From: Choricystis sp. odSpoLacu1 | Lineage: Eukaryota; Chlorophyta; Trebouxiophyceae | Direction of reading: 5' to 3' | Assembly: GCA_958009055.1 (NCBI GenBank) | Contig: OY253650.1 | Span: 1-64,000, forward strand | Length of the DNA: 64,000 nucleotides | Shown here: in pieces, positions 1-9,547 of the stretch | Position numbering within the stretch: position 1 is the stretch's first letter | Layout: every line of letters begins with the position of its first letter | Position numbers and translations under genes: made by a program | Notes under the pieces: model-generated | What the model saw: only the letters and a program-made list of their open reading frames with translations | Told to the model about the DNA's origin: nothing | Databases searched by the model: none

Positions 1-294
1 CCTAACCCTAACCTAACCCTAACCCTAACCCTAACCCTAACCCTAACCCTAACCCTAACCCTAACCCTAACCCTAACCCTAACCCTAACCCTAACCCTAA
101 CCCTAACCCTAACCCTAACCCTAACCCTAACCCTAACCCTAACCCTAACCCTAACCCTAACCCTAACCCTAACCCTAACCCTAACCCTAATCCTAATCCT
201 AATCCTAATCCTAACCCTAATCCTAATCCTAACCCTAACCCTAACCCTACCCCTACCCCTAACCCTGCCCCTGACCCTAACCCTAACCCTAACC
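1..294. repeat. Telomeric repeat array (CCCTAA)n, left chromosome end
   Basis: Near-perfect CCCTAA units run from base 1 to about 189. Variant units (CCTAAT, CCTACC, CCCTGCC, CCCTGA) follow to about 294, where unique sequence starts. The C-rich strand reads 5' to 3' into the chromosome, so the G-rich strand is TTAGGG and this is a left terminus. The decay from perfect to degenerate units is the normal proximal edge of a telomere. Confidence 0.98.
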
Positions 295-961
295 TTTCTG
301 TCAAACACCCTCCGGCCAAACCTCTCCACCCACCCCCCCTCCGACACTTGGCCCACCGTCAAACCCGCCCCACCACGGCACCCGTCACGAGGGCGGGGTG
401 TTCCTTGAGCACTCAGGTGGGTGGGGAGGTAGGACACGGGACGAAGTGGGGGTGACGTAGGTATCGTTGGAGTCTTCTTGATTGGCTTGTTTTCCAGCGT
501 CAGCAGATTATGTTCGCTGAGGTGCCAGCTGTGCAAAACGTACGTCCCTCCCTGACGTCCCACTCCTTGCTGCGCTTATTGGGGTCACCGCTGCACTGTT
601 TCTCCCCCCTGCTGACAAGGCCCAAAAGCGGCTGCATTTGGTATTTGGAAAGCACGAGTGCGTGTGTGAGGTCGAAGCCGACGGGACGACGTCGGGACCG
701 ACGTCGAACAATAAAATCCGGCCCTGTCGATGAAACAAATTCGAAAACGCACACACTCTGCTGGGTGCCTCGTGGGCTGCTTCGGGGCCACGGCCCAGGA
801 TCTTTGGGGTGGGGGGTGGGTTCAGTTGTCTGGGAGAGACAAGAGAAAAACGCACCAACGCAAAAACGAAAACCTCGACGCTCTCACTCTCTCTTTTTCG
901 CAGTACACCCACCCGGCCACCTCCCCAGACCTCCGTACACACCCTTCCACCACCACCAACC
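295..961. other. Gene-free subtelomere and first promoter
   Basis: No convincing coding sequence is seen. Open frames here have alternative starts and no family features. A 9-bp inverted repeat (CGACGTCGG / CCGACGTCG, 2-nt spacer) lies at 687-706. The last 60 bases before the first ATG are C/A-rich like other 5' leaders in this window. No subtelomeric satellite, transposon or helicase fragment is visible. Confidence 0.6.
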
Positions 962-3406
962 ATGAAGTTCGCCACCTTCGCCCTCGTCGCGCTGGCCGCG
1001 ACCGCCGCGGCCCAGGTGAGAGGAGCAGAGAGAGGAGGGGCATTTGAAAACTTGGGGACGCACCCGGCCGCGTTCCCCCTCCCGCCGCTGCTAACTGCCA
1101 CCCCTGGGGGCGAGGGAGCATCGGCCCCGCCGCTTGGATGCGTTGCTGCGGACACAGGCCTCCCCGGTGGCCGCGGCGGACCCGCTTTGGTTGCGCGCTT
1201 TGGGCGTTTCGTTTTGAATTGCGCTCCGCACGCCTCGATGCGACCACTTCCCCTCTTCCCGCCATCCCGAACGCCCCGCCTTTGACCGTCCAGCCACCCG
1301 CTGACGGCCGCTGGGGGCAGGCGGGAAGCGGGCGGCGGCGGGACGCGGCGCGATTCGGACTGGCATCGGCGTCTGTCGTTCGAACGCAGCCAAACGCGCG
1401 CGCAGTCGCCCCGTTTGCGCCCTTTTGGCGCGCGCCCCCCACCATCTCAACCCGCCAAGTCGCGCCGCAGTCCACGCTGCTGCGATAAGTGGGGCGTGCG
1501 GTTGGCGCGGGACGGCGCGCGCGTGCCTGCGGCGTGTTTCTTGCGCCTGAATGGCGCGCGCCAAAAAAACGCGCGCGCGCGGCGGCCCACTGCCGCCTCG
1601 CCCACGCTCGGCGGCCGCTTTGCCGCAGCCCAGCGCTGCGAGTTCTCCTGCTTTACCGCGCGTGCGCAGCGTCAGGGGCACTGAGGCCGGGAAGGGGTGG
1701 CGATTGCGCCGCAAAAAAAAAACACGCCGACAGGCGGCGCGCCGCCCGCCCGCGAGCCTGCTTGGCGGTTGGCGGCCGCCTGTCGCTCTGTCTGCCCCCC
1801 CAACGACGCGACAGTCACCGCGCCCCGGCGCGTCGGCTGAGCGTGGCTGTAGGGCGGGGAACCCGCAGTTTTCGGGGCCCGCACAAAAACCGAGCGTGCG
1901 CAGTCAGGCCCAGCTTCGTCTTCCCAACCCACCCTGACCTCTCCACCCCTCACACCTCTCCCTATCCCTCTCAGGCCGCGTGCACCGACAAAGAAGCCAA
2001 CCCCGGCGGCTACTCCTGCGCCCAGCAGAAAGCCTGGGGCAAGTGCGGCGAGTCGTGGCTCTCGGGCAAGTGCGACGCCACGTGCAGCAAGTGCACCGCC
2101 AAGACCGGCCTGGAGGCCGCCAAGGAGGCGCCCGAGGGCGCGGAGCAGGACACCCTCATCGCCGGCCTGGCCGCCGCCGCCAAGCGGAAGAAGAACGGCA
2201 CCTGGCTGTGGAAGAAGAACATTACCAAGCTGTCGCTGGAGGCGGACTCGGCCGACCTCGCCTCCCCCCAGGGCGTCGACGCCGCCATCGCCCAGTCCGC
2301 GGATGACGAGACCCTGATGGCGGGCGCCATCGCGGCCAAGCTGCTGGCCCTGAAGAAGAACTCGACCTGGCTGGCGGCCAAGTTCAACAAGACCAAGTTT
2401 GCGGCCGACGATGTCGACGCGGTCGAGAAAGCGGAGGACGCCGACACCCTCATCGCCGGCATCGCCATCGCCTCCAAGCTGGCCAAGCTCAACAAGACCG
2501 GCCTCCTGGCCGCCAAGTTCAACAAGACCCGCCTGTCGGCCGCCGAGGAGGCGGACGCCGCGGTCGACGCGGCCGGCGCGGACGACGAGGTCCTCCTGTC
2601 CGCCGCCATCAACAAGGTGCTGCGCCTCAAGAACGCCACCAAGTTTGGCGCCACCAAGAACTGGACCAAGTTTGCTTCGGACGAGGTGACCAAGGACGTG
2701 CCCGAGCTGGAGGTAAGAGGTGGATGGGGGGAGGGGGGGGGGGGGAGGGGGGGGAGCGCGCGCTCGCACCGCAAACTCACACTCACCCCCCCACCCCCCC
2801 TCCCACCCTCTCCACCCTAGGCCAACGACTTCCACCTGCTCAAGTCCTTCAACAAGTCGTGGGCCACCTCCGCCCTGGCCACCAAGTTCAACCTGACGGC
2901 CATCGCGGCCACCAAGAAGAACCTGAAATTCACAGGCGCTCAAGGGCCTGTGAATGATCACGACGTGAGAGAGTGGGGCGGGGTGCAGACAAAGTGGCCA
3001 ACGCATGCTTCGCCTCTTGCCCCCCCCTCCTTTTGAGCATATATTTCATTGGTGCTGCGCTATCGACCCCCTCCCCCCCCCCCGCTGGATCATCCAAAAA
3101 ATTACTCACCCCCCCCCCCCCCTCTTTTTTTCTTCCCGGGTGGTGGGGTGCTGGCGGGCGTCGGCTGTCACAGGCTGGCGCCGGCTGGGACGCCCTCTCA
3201 CTCTCCGGGAGCGGAGAGCGTGGATTTGGGTGGTGGGTGCGCGCGTGCGGGTGTGGTTGTTTGAAAAAGGGAAAGGACGGCGTCCGCGCCGCCTGCTCTT
3301 GTTTCCTTTCCCCTCCTGCGTGCTCCGCCCTTCTATCCACGCCTCTGTGCGCGTGGTGCAACCGCTAAGCTCCTGCCTCTGTCGATCACAGGATCATGGT
3401 GTGTAA
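962..3406 (+). CDS. Secreted ShKT-domain protein with N-glycosylated repeats
   Basis: The exons are 962-1015, 1975-2712 and 2821-2964, probably with a tiny last exon 3392-3406 encoding DHGV. If the last intron is retained, translation stops at 3036. Exon 1 is exactly a signal peptide (MKFATFALVALAATAAAQ). Exon 2 opens with a six-cysteine module spaced C-x11-C-x8-C-x8-C-x3-C-x2-C, the pattern of the ShK-like (ShKT) disulfide domain found in many non-toxic extracellular proteins. Four diverged repeats of about 40-50 residues follow. Each begins D-x-x-L-[IML]-[AS]-[GA], and all carry several NxT/NxS sequons (NGT, NIT, NST, NKT, NAT, NWT) and Lys-rich patches. The role is probably extracellular or cell-surface, but the function is unknown. 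It is the most telomere-proximal gene. Intron 1 (959 nt) is unusually long for this window. Confidence 0.75.
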
Positions 3407-3488
3407 CAGTCGTTTCGGACAGCGCGCAGAAAAAAGAACAACAATCCTTCCACCCGACGCCACGACACGCTGCCGACAAGTGCCTCTC

Positions 3489-4655
3489 ATGCGCCCTCCG
3501 CCACGCGCCCGCGGCCCACGCGGCGCAGGCGCAGGCGTTGGCGCCAGCATACGACCCCAACGCAGCCGCAGCCTCCCTTTCCTACTCCCCCCATGCGCCG
3601 CCGCTGTGCCGTCCCCACCTCCCTCGTTGGACCTGCGCGACACCACCCTCTCCACCATTCGCACCCTCATCCAGGCCCGCTGGCCCGCTCTCCTGGACCT
3701 GGTGGATGCTGGCGTCCTCATCGCAGCGCCCCACCCCCCTGACTACGCCGAGCGCCGGTCTGACGGGTACGTCGAACCGCGCCTCGTTCTGTTGATCGCG
3801 ACGGTGCACGTCTCCACCGCCTCTGCGCGTGCAGTGGAGCGCGTCATTGCAGCCACGAGGCCGCAGGCGGTGGTGGTGGAGCTGTGCAAGTCGAGGTCGG
3901 GGTTGGTGAGGGAGGTGGAGGAAGGCGATGAAGACACAGCCGCCCCTCAACCTCCCACCACCAACCCATTCTCCCTGTCCGGCTCCCTCACGCGCACGCT
4001 GAGGCTGTCGGGGGGCAACCCTGCCTCCCTGCTGCTGCGCCTGCTGCTGGCCCGGGCGGCGGCGTCTGTGGCGGCGTCGGTGGATGGCGCGGTGGCACCC
4101 GGGGCGGACGCGCGTGCAGCGGCTGCCGCCGCGCGCGCCGTCGACGCCACCATCGTGCTGGGCGACAGGCCCATAGAAATCACGCTCAAGAGGGTGTGGG
4201 AGGGCACGTCCCTGGCCCACAAGTTCGCCGTGCTTCGCGTGCTGGCGACGACCCAAGGGCCAGTGGCCGGCACACCCCCACACGACTTGACCTCCGTCGC
4301 CGCCGTGGAAGCCTTAGCCTCCGACCCCGCCTCCCTAGCCTCCATCGCGGCCTCCCTGCAACAAGTCGCCCCCCCTCTTCACGCCGCCCTGCTGACCAAG
4401 CGCGATGAATGGATTGCGTGGTCGCTCGCGAGGTCGCGCGCTGTCAGTGGCGCCAACGTTGTGGTCGGCGTCCTGGGCGCGAGCCACGTGCGTGGCGTGG
4501 CCTGGCACCTGCTGCACAGGCCCGACCGACCCCGCTTCCAGGACTTGGCGGGCGTGCGAGACGGTGATGCGCGCAGGGTGGCCGCCCGCGTTGGCGTTGA
4601 GACAGTGGTGTGGGGGCTGGCCACGGCGGCAGCGGCGGCCGCGTTTTTGATGTAG
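3489..4655 (+). CDS. TraB/PrgY-family protein
   Basis: This is a single-exon gene of 388 aa from ATG 3489. An in-frame open stretch begins at 3396, but that overlaps the previous gene's last exon. The TraB-fold signatures are visible in order: LIATVHVSTAS near residue 98 (family G/A-T-x-H-x-S), VVVELCKSR near 126, GDRPIEITLKRVW near 224, a KRDEWIAWSL segment, and GVLGASHVRGV near 345. The last 15 residues are hydrophobic and could be a membrane anchor. The first 60 residues are Arg/Pro/Ala-rich and could be an organelle transit peptide. TraB/TIKI-fold proteins include membrane proteases and organelle-tethering proteins, and the exact role here is not determined. Confidence 0.85.
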   Translation: MRPPPRARGPRGAGAGVGASIRPQRSRSLPFLLPPCAAAVPSPPPSLDLRDTTLSTIRTLIQARWPALLDLVDAGVLIAAPHPPDYAERRSDGYVEPRLVLLIATVHVSTASARAVERVIAATRPQAVVVELCKSRSGLVREVEEGDEDTAAPQPPTTNPFSLSGSLTRTLRLSGGNPASLLLRLLLARAAASVAASVDGAVAPGADARAAAAAARAVDATIVLGDRPIEITLKRVWEGTSLAHKFAVLRVLATTQGPVAGTPPHDLTSVAAVEALASDPASLASIAASLQQVAPPLHAALLTKRDEWIAWSLARSRAVSGANVVVGVLGASHVRGVAWHLLHRPDRPRFQDLAGVRDGDARRVAARVGVETVVWGLATAAAAAAFLM

Positions 4656-4868
4656 AGAGAGAGTGAGAGGTGATGCGTGTAGTTTGATTGTTTTGCTTAG
4701 GATGATCATGCGTCGAGTCACGGGGCGGTGGCAGAGAGACCGCGCGGCGGAGAAGGGGTCGCGAGCCCAACCCTCGCACACGCTCACCACACTCCGCGAC
4801 TCACTCGAGAGTCTCTCACGCCACCTCTTTCAAAAACCTCGCCCCTCTCCCCCCTTTTCTCGCCCCCA

Positions 4869-5725
4869 ATGCTGGCCCAGCGCTCCTTCCGGCCGGCGGC
4901 CAGGTGTGTGGCGTGGGGAGGCGCGCGGCGCGAGAGTTGGTCATGCGCTCGTTTTTTTGTTTTGGGGCGGCATTTCGGTTGTCTGCGGCCCGCGCGCGTT
5001 GCCTCCCGCGCCCTCTGCCCTCTGCCACTCCCCACTTCGACACGCATGGTTGGCTGCCGTGTCGGAGTGGGGCGGGCGTGAGAGTGGACGGCGGGAGGAG
5101 AGCGCTGTGAAACGTTTTTTTTGCCCTCCAACGTCGTCGCCCAAAACGGCGACGCCGTCGAAAAAACAAAACCACCCAACACGCGACTCCGGTCCCGTGA
5201 CACAACGGGCGACCCTCCTCGCCTGCTGTGTTTGCAGCTTCACTGTGGGCTGATCGCCTTTTGCAACCTCTTTTCTCCCCCCCTCTCTCTCACAGAGCCG
5301 CGCCCCAAGTCCCCGCCCCGCGCCGCGCTCCCACCCCCCGCCGCCACTCCCCCGCCGCCGCCTCCGACAAGCTGTCCGGCCTGGTGTTCCAACCCTTCGA
5401 TGAAGTCAAGACCGAGCTGGCCACCGTGGAGTCGAAAGCGGCGGCGGGTGCCGAGTCGCTCGCGCGGTCGGCGTTTGCGGCCGACCTGGAGGCCGCACTG
5501 AATGAGCAGATCAAGTGAGTTGGAGGAAGGGGGGTGGGGTGCATGTGTGCGTATGTGTGCGTGTGCGGGAGCGGGAGGCCGCTCGCCGCTCGCTGCAACA
5601 GCACGAGAAAGGACGCTCACCCCCGTGTGTTCCTTTTCCCCCACACCACCGGCACCTCCCAGCATCGAGTACAATATCTCCTACGTGTACCAAGCCATGT
5701 CCTGCTACTTTGCGCGGTGAGTGGT

Positions 5726-5758
<33 letters not shown>

Positions 5759-5781
5759 TGGTGGTGTGGGTGGGTGGTGGT

Positions 5782-5816
<35 letters not shown>

Positions 5817-6404
5817 TGGTGGCAAACCACAGGCACTCCCAGTGTGCCTGTGGTGGTGGTGGCAACCACAGGCACTCCCAGTGTGCCTGAAGGCAGCGCC
5901 ACCAAAAAACCAATCCTCCCCCCCCCCCCCCCCACCACCACCACCATCACCCCCCCCGACCACCACAGCGACAACGTCGCCCTGCACGGCTTCGCGTCCT
6001 ACTTCCGCCACGAGTCCGAGGAGGAGCGCGCCCACGCCCAAAAGATCATGGACTACGTGGTCAAACGCGGGGGCCGCGTCAAGCTGGCCCCGCTGGGCGC
6101 CCCCGAGACCGAGTTTGGGGGCCCGGGGGGCGCCTCCCCCACCGCCACCAAATCGGATGCCCTCTACGCCATGGAGCTGACGCTGTCCCTGGAGAAGCTC
6201 AACTTTGCCAAGCTGCGCGCGCTGCATGATGTGGCGTCCGCTGCGAATGATGCCTCCGCCACCGACTTCGTCGAGGGCGACCTGCTGGACGACCAGGTGG
6301 CCTCCGTCAAGTCGGCGGCGGACGCGGTGGCCGCGCTGCGGCGGGTGGGGGCGGGGCTGGGCGTGTGGGAGTACGACTGCCGCCTGCGGGAGGGGTTGGC
6401 GTGA
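4869..6404 (+). CDS. FER1: Ferritin, plastid plant-type
   Basis: The exons are 4869-4903, 5296-5514, 5663-5716 and 5969-6404, giving 247 aa. Ferritin forms a 24-subunit cage that oxidises Fe(II) at its ferroxidase centre and stores Fe(III). The N-terminal Arg/Pro/Ala-rich stretch is a transit peptide. It is followed by the plant-ferritin extension (LVFQPFDEVKTEL). Ferroxidase-helix motifs are clear: NEQINIEYNISYVYQAM, then ESEEERAHAQKIM with Glu and His ligands, then the KRGGRVKL turn. The C-terminal helix reads DALYAMELTLSLEKL...LRRVGAGLGVWEYD. Splice phases agree across all three introns. Intron 3 contains a GT microsatellite and a 39-bp minisatellite. The 3' flank holds a perfect hairpin and a 29-bp tandem repeat. 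Confidence 0.96.
5721..5890. repeat. GT microsatellite and 39-bp minisatellite inside ferritin intron 3
   Basis: Two GT-rich tracts occupy about 5728-5815. A 39-bp unit starting CCACAGGCAC then occurs at 5827-5865 and again, truncated, at 5866-5890. Each unit contains a hairpin: CCACAGGCAC pairs with GTGCCTGTGG across a 7-nt loop, imperfectly in copy 2. Confidence 0.85.
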
Positions 6405-6553
6405 GAAACGGAGAAAAAAAAAAGAGAGGCTGGGGTGTGTGTGTTGCCGCACACACGTGCCTTCCCGACTCGCCTTTTTTTTCTTCTGCCGCTGGCTGAG
6501 GGTTGTGTGGGGCGCACTGGCCCCCCAAACCAAAACGCGCGCAGCACACCACT

Positions 6554-6582
6554 CTGTTTCCCCTTCCTGGAAGGGGAAACAG
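6554..6582. terminator. Perfect 14-bp inverted repeat downstream of ferritin
   Basis: Left arm CTGTTTCCCCTTCC and right arm GGAAGGGGAAACAG are exact reverse complements separated by a single T. It lies about 150 bp after the ferritin stop and is probably within or just past the 3' UTR. It could act in 3' end formation or mRNA stability. The terminator label is only the nearest category. Confidence 0.5.
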
Positions 6583-6637
6583 TTCCTCCTTCTTTTGTGC
6601 TTTTTTTTTCCTTCACTTTCTTTCTTTGCGTGGTGAG

Positions 6638-6710
6638 AGGAGCGCCCCGCGCCCTGTGTAAACGACAGGAGCGCCCCGCGCACTGTGTAAACGACAGGAG
6701 CGCCGTGTCG
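6638..6710. repeat. 29-bp tandem repeat carrying TGTAA, ferritin 3' flank
   Basis: Two units (6638-6666 and 6667-6695) differ at one base, and a partial third copy follows. Each starts AGGAGCGCCCCGCG and ends TGTGTAAACGAC. TGTAA is the usual green-algal polyadenylation signal, so the repeat may duplicate a poly(A) signal. The flank 6405-6927 otherwise holds nothing recognisable. Confidence 0.7.
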
Positions 6711-6927
6711 AAGCAAACCACGACCGTTGGACACACACGGGAAATTTAGAGAACCATGCTACACACATAACTGTCTTCTTTTTGTTTATGCGCGACCCCG
6801 AAACAAAGCACGCGCGCCGTGAAAACATGCTGCGCCAAGGCAGAGCAAAGCCGAAGGGGGGGAGGAAGTGGAGCAACGCATGTCCATCGCCGCTGCCGCC
6901 ACACCCTTTCCACTCTCTTCCCCTCCA

Positions 6928-7613
6928 TCACTCCACCAACTCGCCATACTTTTGTTTGTACCGCCTCAACTCGTCCTTCTCAGCAGCCCTCACCTTGGCG
7001 ATGGACTTGGCAAAGGCGGCATCGTTGCCCACTTTTTTAAGTACAAACTGGATGCGCTCAAACTGGCGCTTTTCGCGGTCCAGCAGGGCGCCCACGACCT
7101 GGGACACAGCCTCCAGCTCGACGACGGCACGGCGAGACTGGCGCAGGCCGTCGAGCAGGGTCTCGGACAGGGCGTCGGGGCCGCTGGGGGGGAGTGTGGG
7201 GGAAAAGAGTGAGTGAGAAAAAAACAAAGGCCTCTCTCTCTCGTTGATCCTTCTCTCTCCCTTCACACCACCCAGCCACTCACTCATCATCCTCCAGGGA
7301 CGCTCCGCTCGACAGCGCGTCCTCGCCCTCCCTGTCCAGGGCGCCGCGCAGCGCGGCCGCAAACGCGGGGTTAGCGGCGAAAAGGGGGTTGGCGGCCAGC
7401 GGGTTGCCACCCTCGGCACGGGGGGGGGGCAGGCGGGGCGGAGGGCGCTGTGCGTGGCGCTGTGTGTGTGCGGGAAAGGGGGTAAAGTGTGGGGTGGGTG
7501 GTTGTGTGGGCGTGGGTGCCGTTCTGCCGCGCGGCGTCGTTCTGCCGCACCTTGCCGGCCGCCGACACGGTGCGCGCAATGGTGTGAGGGCGAGTAGGGG
7601 CCAACGCTTGCAT
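6928..7613 (-). CDS. Small conserved-looking protein, function unknown
   Basis: The exons are 7613-7551, 7411-7284 and 7183-6928, giving 148 aa in continuous frame. Residues 22-35 carry a short repeat (NPLAANPLFAANPAF). The last 85 residues are predicted helical and charged, with REKRQFERIQFVLKKVG and a Lys/Glu-rich end (KVRAAEKDELRRYKQKYGEL) resembling a coiled coil. The basic N-terminus could be a targeting peptide. I do not recognise the family. It is head-to-head with the gene at 7845 (231 bp between starts). Confidence 0.65.
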
Positions 7614-7844
7614 TGTGGGGGCGTGTGTGTGGGGAACGCGAGAGCAAAACACGCACAAGTCCGCGTGAATGGGGTGTCGAGAGTCTTGGTCAGAAAAACG
7701 CAAATCCACTTCTGCTCGCTCTTTTGAAATCCGGGCACGCGCGCCGCCGCCGCCGCACACTCTCCCAGCGTATCTGCGCCACCGCTTCGCCGTGTGGCAC
7801 TGCCTCTCGCACTTTCTCCTCCCTGCCTCCTCCTCTCCGTTCCA

Positions 7845-8223
7845 ATGTCCACGCCCGAACCCTCTGGCGCGCCGATCGCGCCCCCCGCCGACAAGGCGGG
7901 CGAGTGGACGGGTTACGTAGAGCGCTACCGCGCGCGGCAAGGTATGGAAAGAGCTTTGGGGACGGTGGTTGGAGAGGGGGCGTGGTGACGACCAAAAAAC
8001 ACACGACCATCCCCCACCCCCACGATTTGTTCTTTTCCTCCCAACAGAAGCCAAGCAAGCCGCCCAAGAACGGTCGCGCGCCGCCGCCGCTCGTGGCCCC
8101 TTTGCACGCGCCCTGGCCAAACTGGTGCCCAAACAGTTGCGTCGGGGCGGCGGCGGCGGCGCGTACGCGCCCGCCGCGCGCGGACCGGGCGTCGAGTCAC
8201 TGGCGGAGGACAAGCGGGAGTGA
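7845..8223 (+). CDS. Small basic protein, function unknown
   Basis: The exons are 7845-7941 and 8048-8223, giving 90 aa. The donor is CAAG|GTATGG and the acceptor CCAACAG. The protein starts MSTPEPSGAPIAPPADKAG. It then has an amphipathic Arg/Lys/Ala helix (YVERYRARQEAKQAAQERS) followed by a Gly-rich linker. No family is recognised. A pure GT tract and an A-rich run follow the stop (8268-8330). Confidence 0.55.
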
Positions 8224-8368
8224 TATGAGAGAGGAGGTTGGCGTAGCATTTGAGCGAAACCTAGAGTGTGTGTGTGTGTGTGTTGTGTGCGCGTCCGTGC
8301 GTGTGATTAAAAAGAAAAAAAAAAAAAAACGCTTCCGTTCCTCTCGTCTCCTTCACCACACCAGTCTC

Positions 8369-9382
8369 TCACCCATAGCACCGAATGGGGTCGTCGCACC
8401 CTTTAGCCGAGCTCTGGGGCCGCCCAAACCGCCCCCCCCGCGACAGGTACTGCTGGTGGTAGGCTTCCGCCAAAAAGTAGGGCCCCGCCGGCTTCAACTC
8501 GGTCTCCACCTTGGTCCCCAGCACGCGGCGGAACAGGTTGGACGCCAGCTTGGCGTTGACGTCGGCGATGGCCTGTGGAGAGTGTGGGTGGGGAGGAAGA
8601 GGGGTGGGCGTGGTTTGTGCGCGTGCGAGCGTCTTGCGAACACACCTCCGACCCTTCTCCTGTCTTCTCTCTTACATTTTCAGCCGCCGCCTTCTGCTCC
8701 TCATCATGGTAGTAGATGCCCGACCGGTACTGGGTGCCAACATCGTTGCCCTGGCGGTTGAGGGTGGTGGGGTCGACCTTGGCGAAAAAGACGGCCAACA
8801 GGTCGGTGAAGTCGCATGCGCTGGGATCATAGTACACCTGCACCGCCTCCGTGTGACCCGTGGTGCCCGAGCACACGGTTTCGTAGGTGGGAGCGGGGTC
8901 GGGGCCCCCCGTGTAGCCGACTGACGTGGTGGTCACGCCAGGCACACGCTGGAAGGCCAACTCCAGCCCCCAGAAGCAGCCCCCCGCAAAGGTGGCCATG
9001 GCTTGGCCGGGGGGGGGGGTGTCGGGGGCGCGGGCGCAGGCGGCGGCCGCCATGTTGGAGCGGGTGAAGGGGAGCTGAGGGAGTGGTGTGGGGAGGGAGG
9101 TGAGGGTCTCGGAGGAAAAAGGGGTCGCCACGTCGGTCGAGGGATGGCGCTTGCTTTTAACCCCCGCGTCCGCATCAAACACCCCGCGCCACGCCAACCA
9201 CACACACACACACACAGCAACCCCTTCCCCATTTCACTCACCCCAACACCAGCAAGAGCGGTGGACAGGGAGCCACCCATGCACGCGCCGCGGCGCGCGG
9301 CGGACGACGGGCGGGGGGCGCGCGACGCGGACGCGCGGGGAGCGATGCCACGAGCGAGGGAGGCGCGCAGGGCGAAGCGCAT
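8369..9382 (-). CDS. MSRA: Peptide methionine sulfoxide reductase MsrA, organelle-targeted
   Basis: The exons are 9382-9242, 9074-8676 and 8572-8369, all phase 0, giving 247 aa. MsrA reduces methionine-S-sulfoxide in proteins using thioredoxin. The catalytic motif [10 protein letters not shown] is at about residue 70 with the active Cys. Other family signatures are [18 protein letters not shown], a [12 protein letters not shown] segment, and the C-terminal [24 protein letters not shown] tail follows, whose two Cys could act as resolving cysteines. The first about 60 residues (Arg/Ala/Ser-rich) form a plausible plastid or mitochondrial transit peptide. It is divergent from the desaturase, with 165 bp between starts. 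A MsrB gene lies at 27.2 kb. Confidence 0.95.
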
Positions 9383-9547
9383 GAAGGCCCGTGAGGTGGG
9401 TGTGAGGTAGAGCGGGAGAGCGGGAGCAGGCAGGGAGAAGAAAACGAGAGCTAGGGGTGTTTCGCTGTTTCCACGTCGGTGCACACCTCTTTGCTCCCCT
9501 TTCCCGCCCCCCTTTTCCCCCCCGTTCCCCCACCAATTTCAGCCGCC

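Noticed and set aside
8..319. Open frame encoding a Gly-Leu dipeptide repeat on the minus strand
   Set aside because: It is simply translated telomere repeat.
3396..3488. TraB start at the in-frame ATG 3396
   Set aside because: It overlaps the likely last exon of the ShKT gene; ATG 3489 leaves a reasonable leader.
6554..6582. Animal-type iron-responsive element for ferritin
   Set aside because: There is no CAGUGN loop or bulged C; the stem is perfect with a 1-nt loop and lies 3' of the gene.
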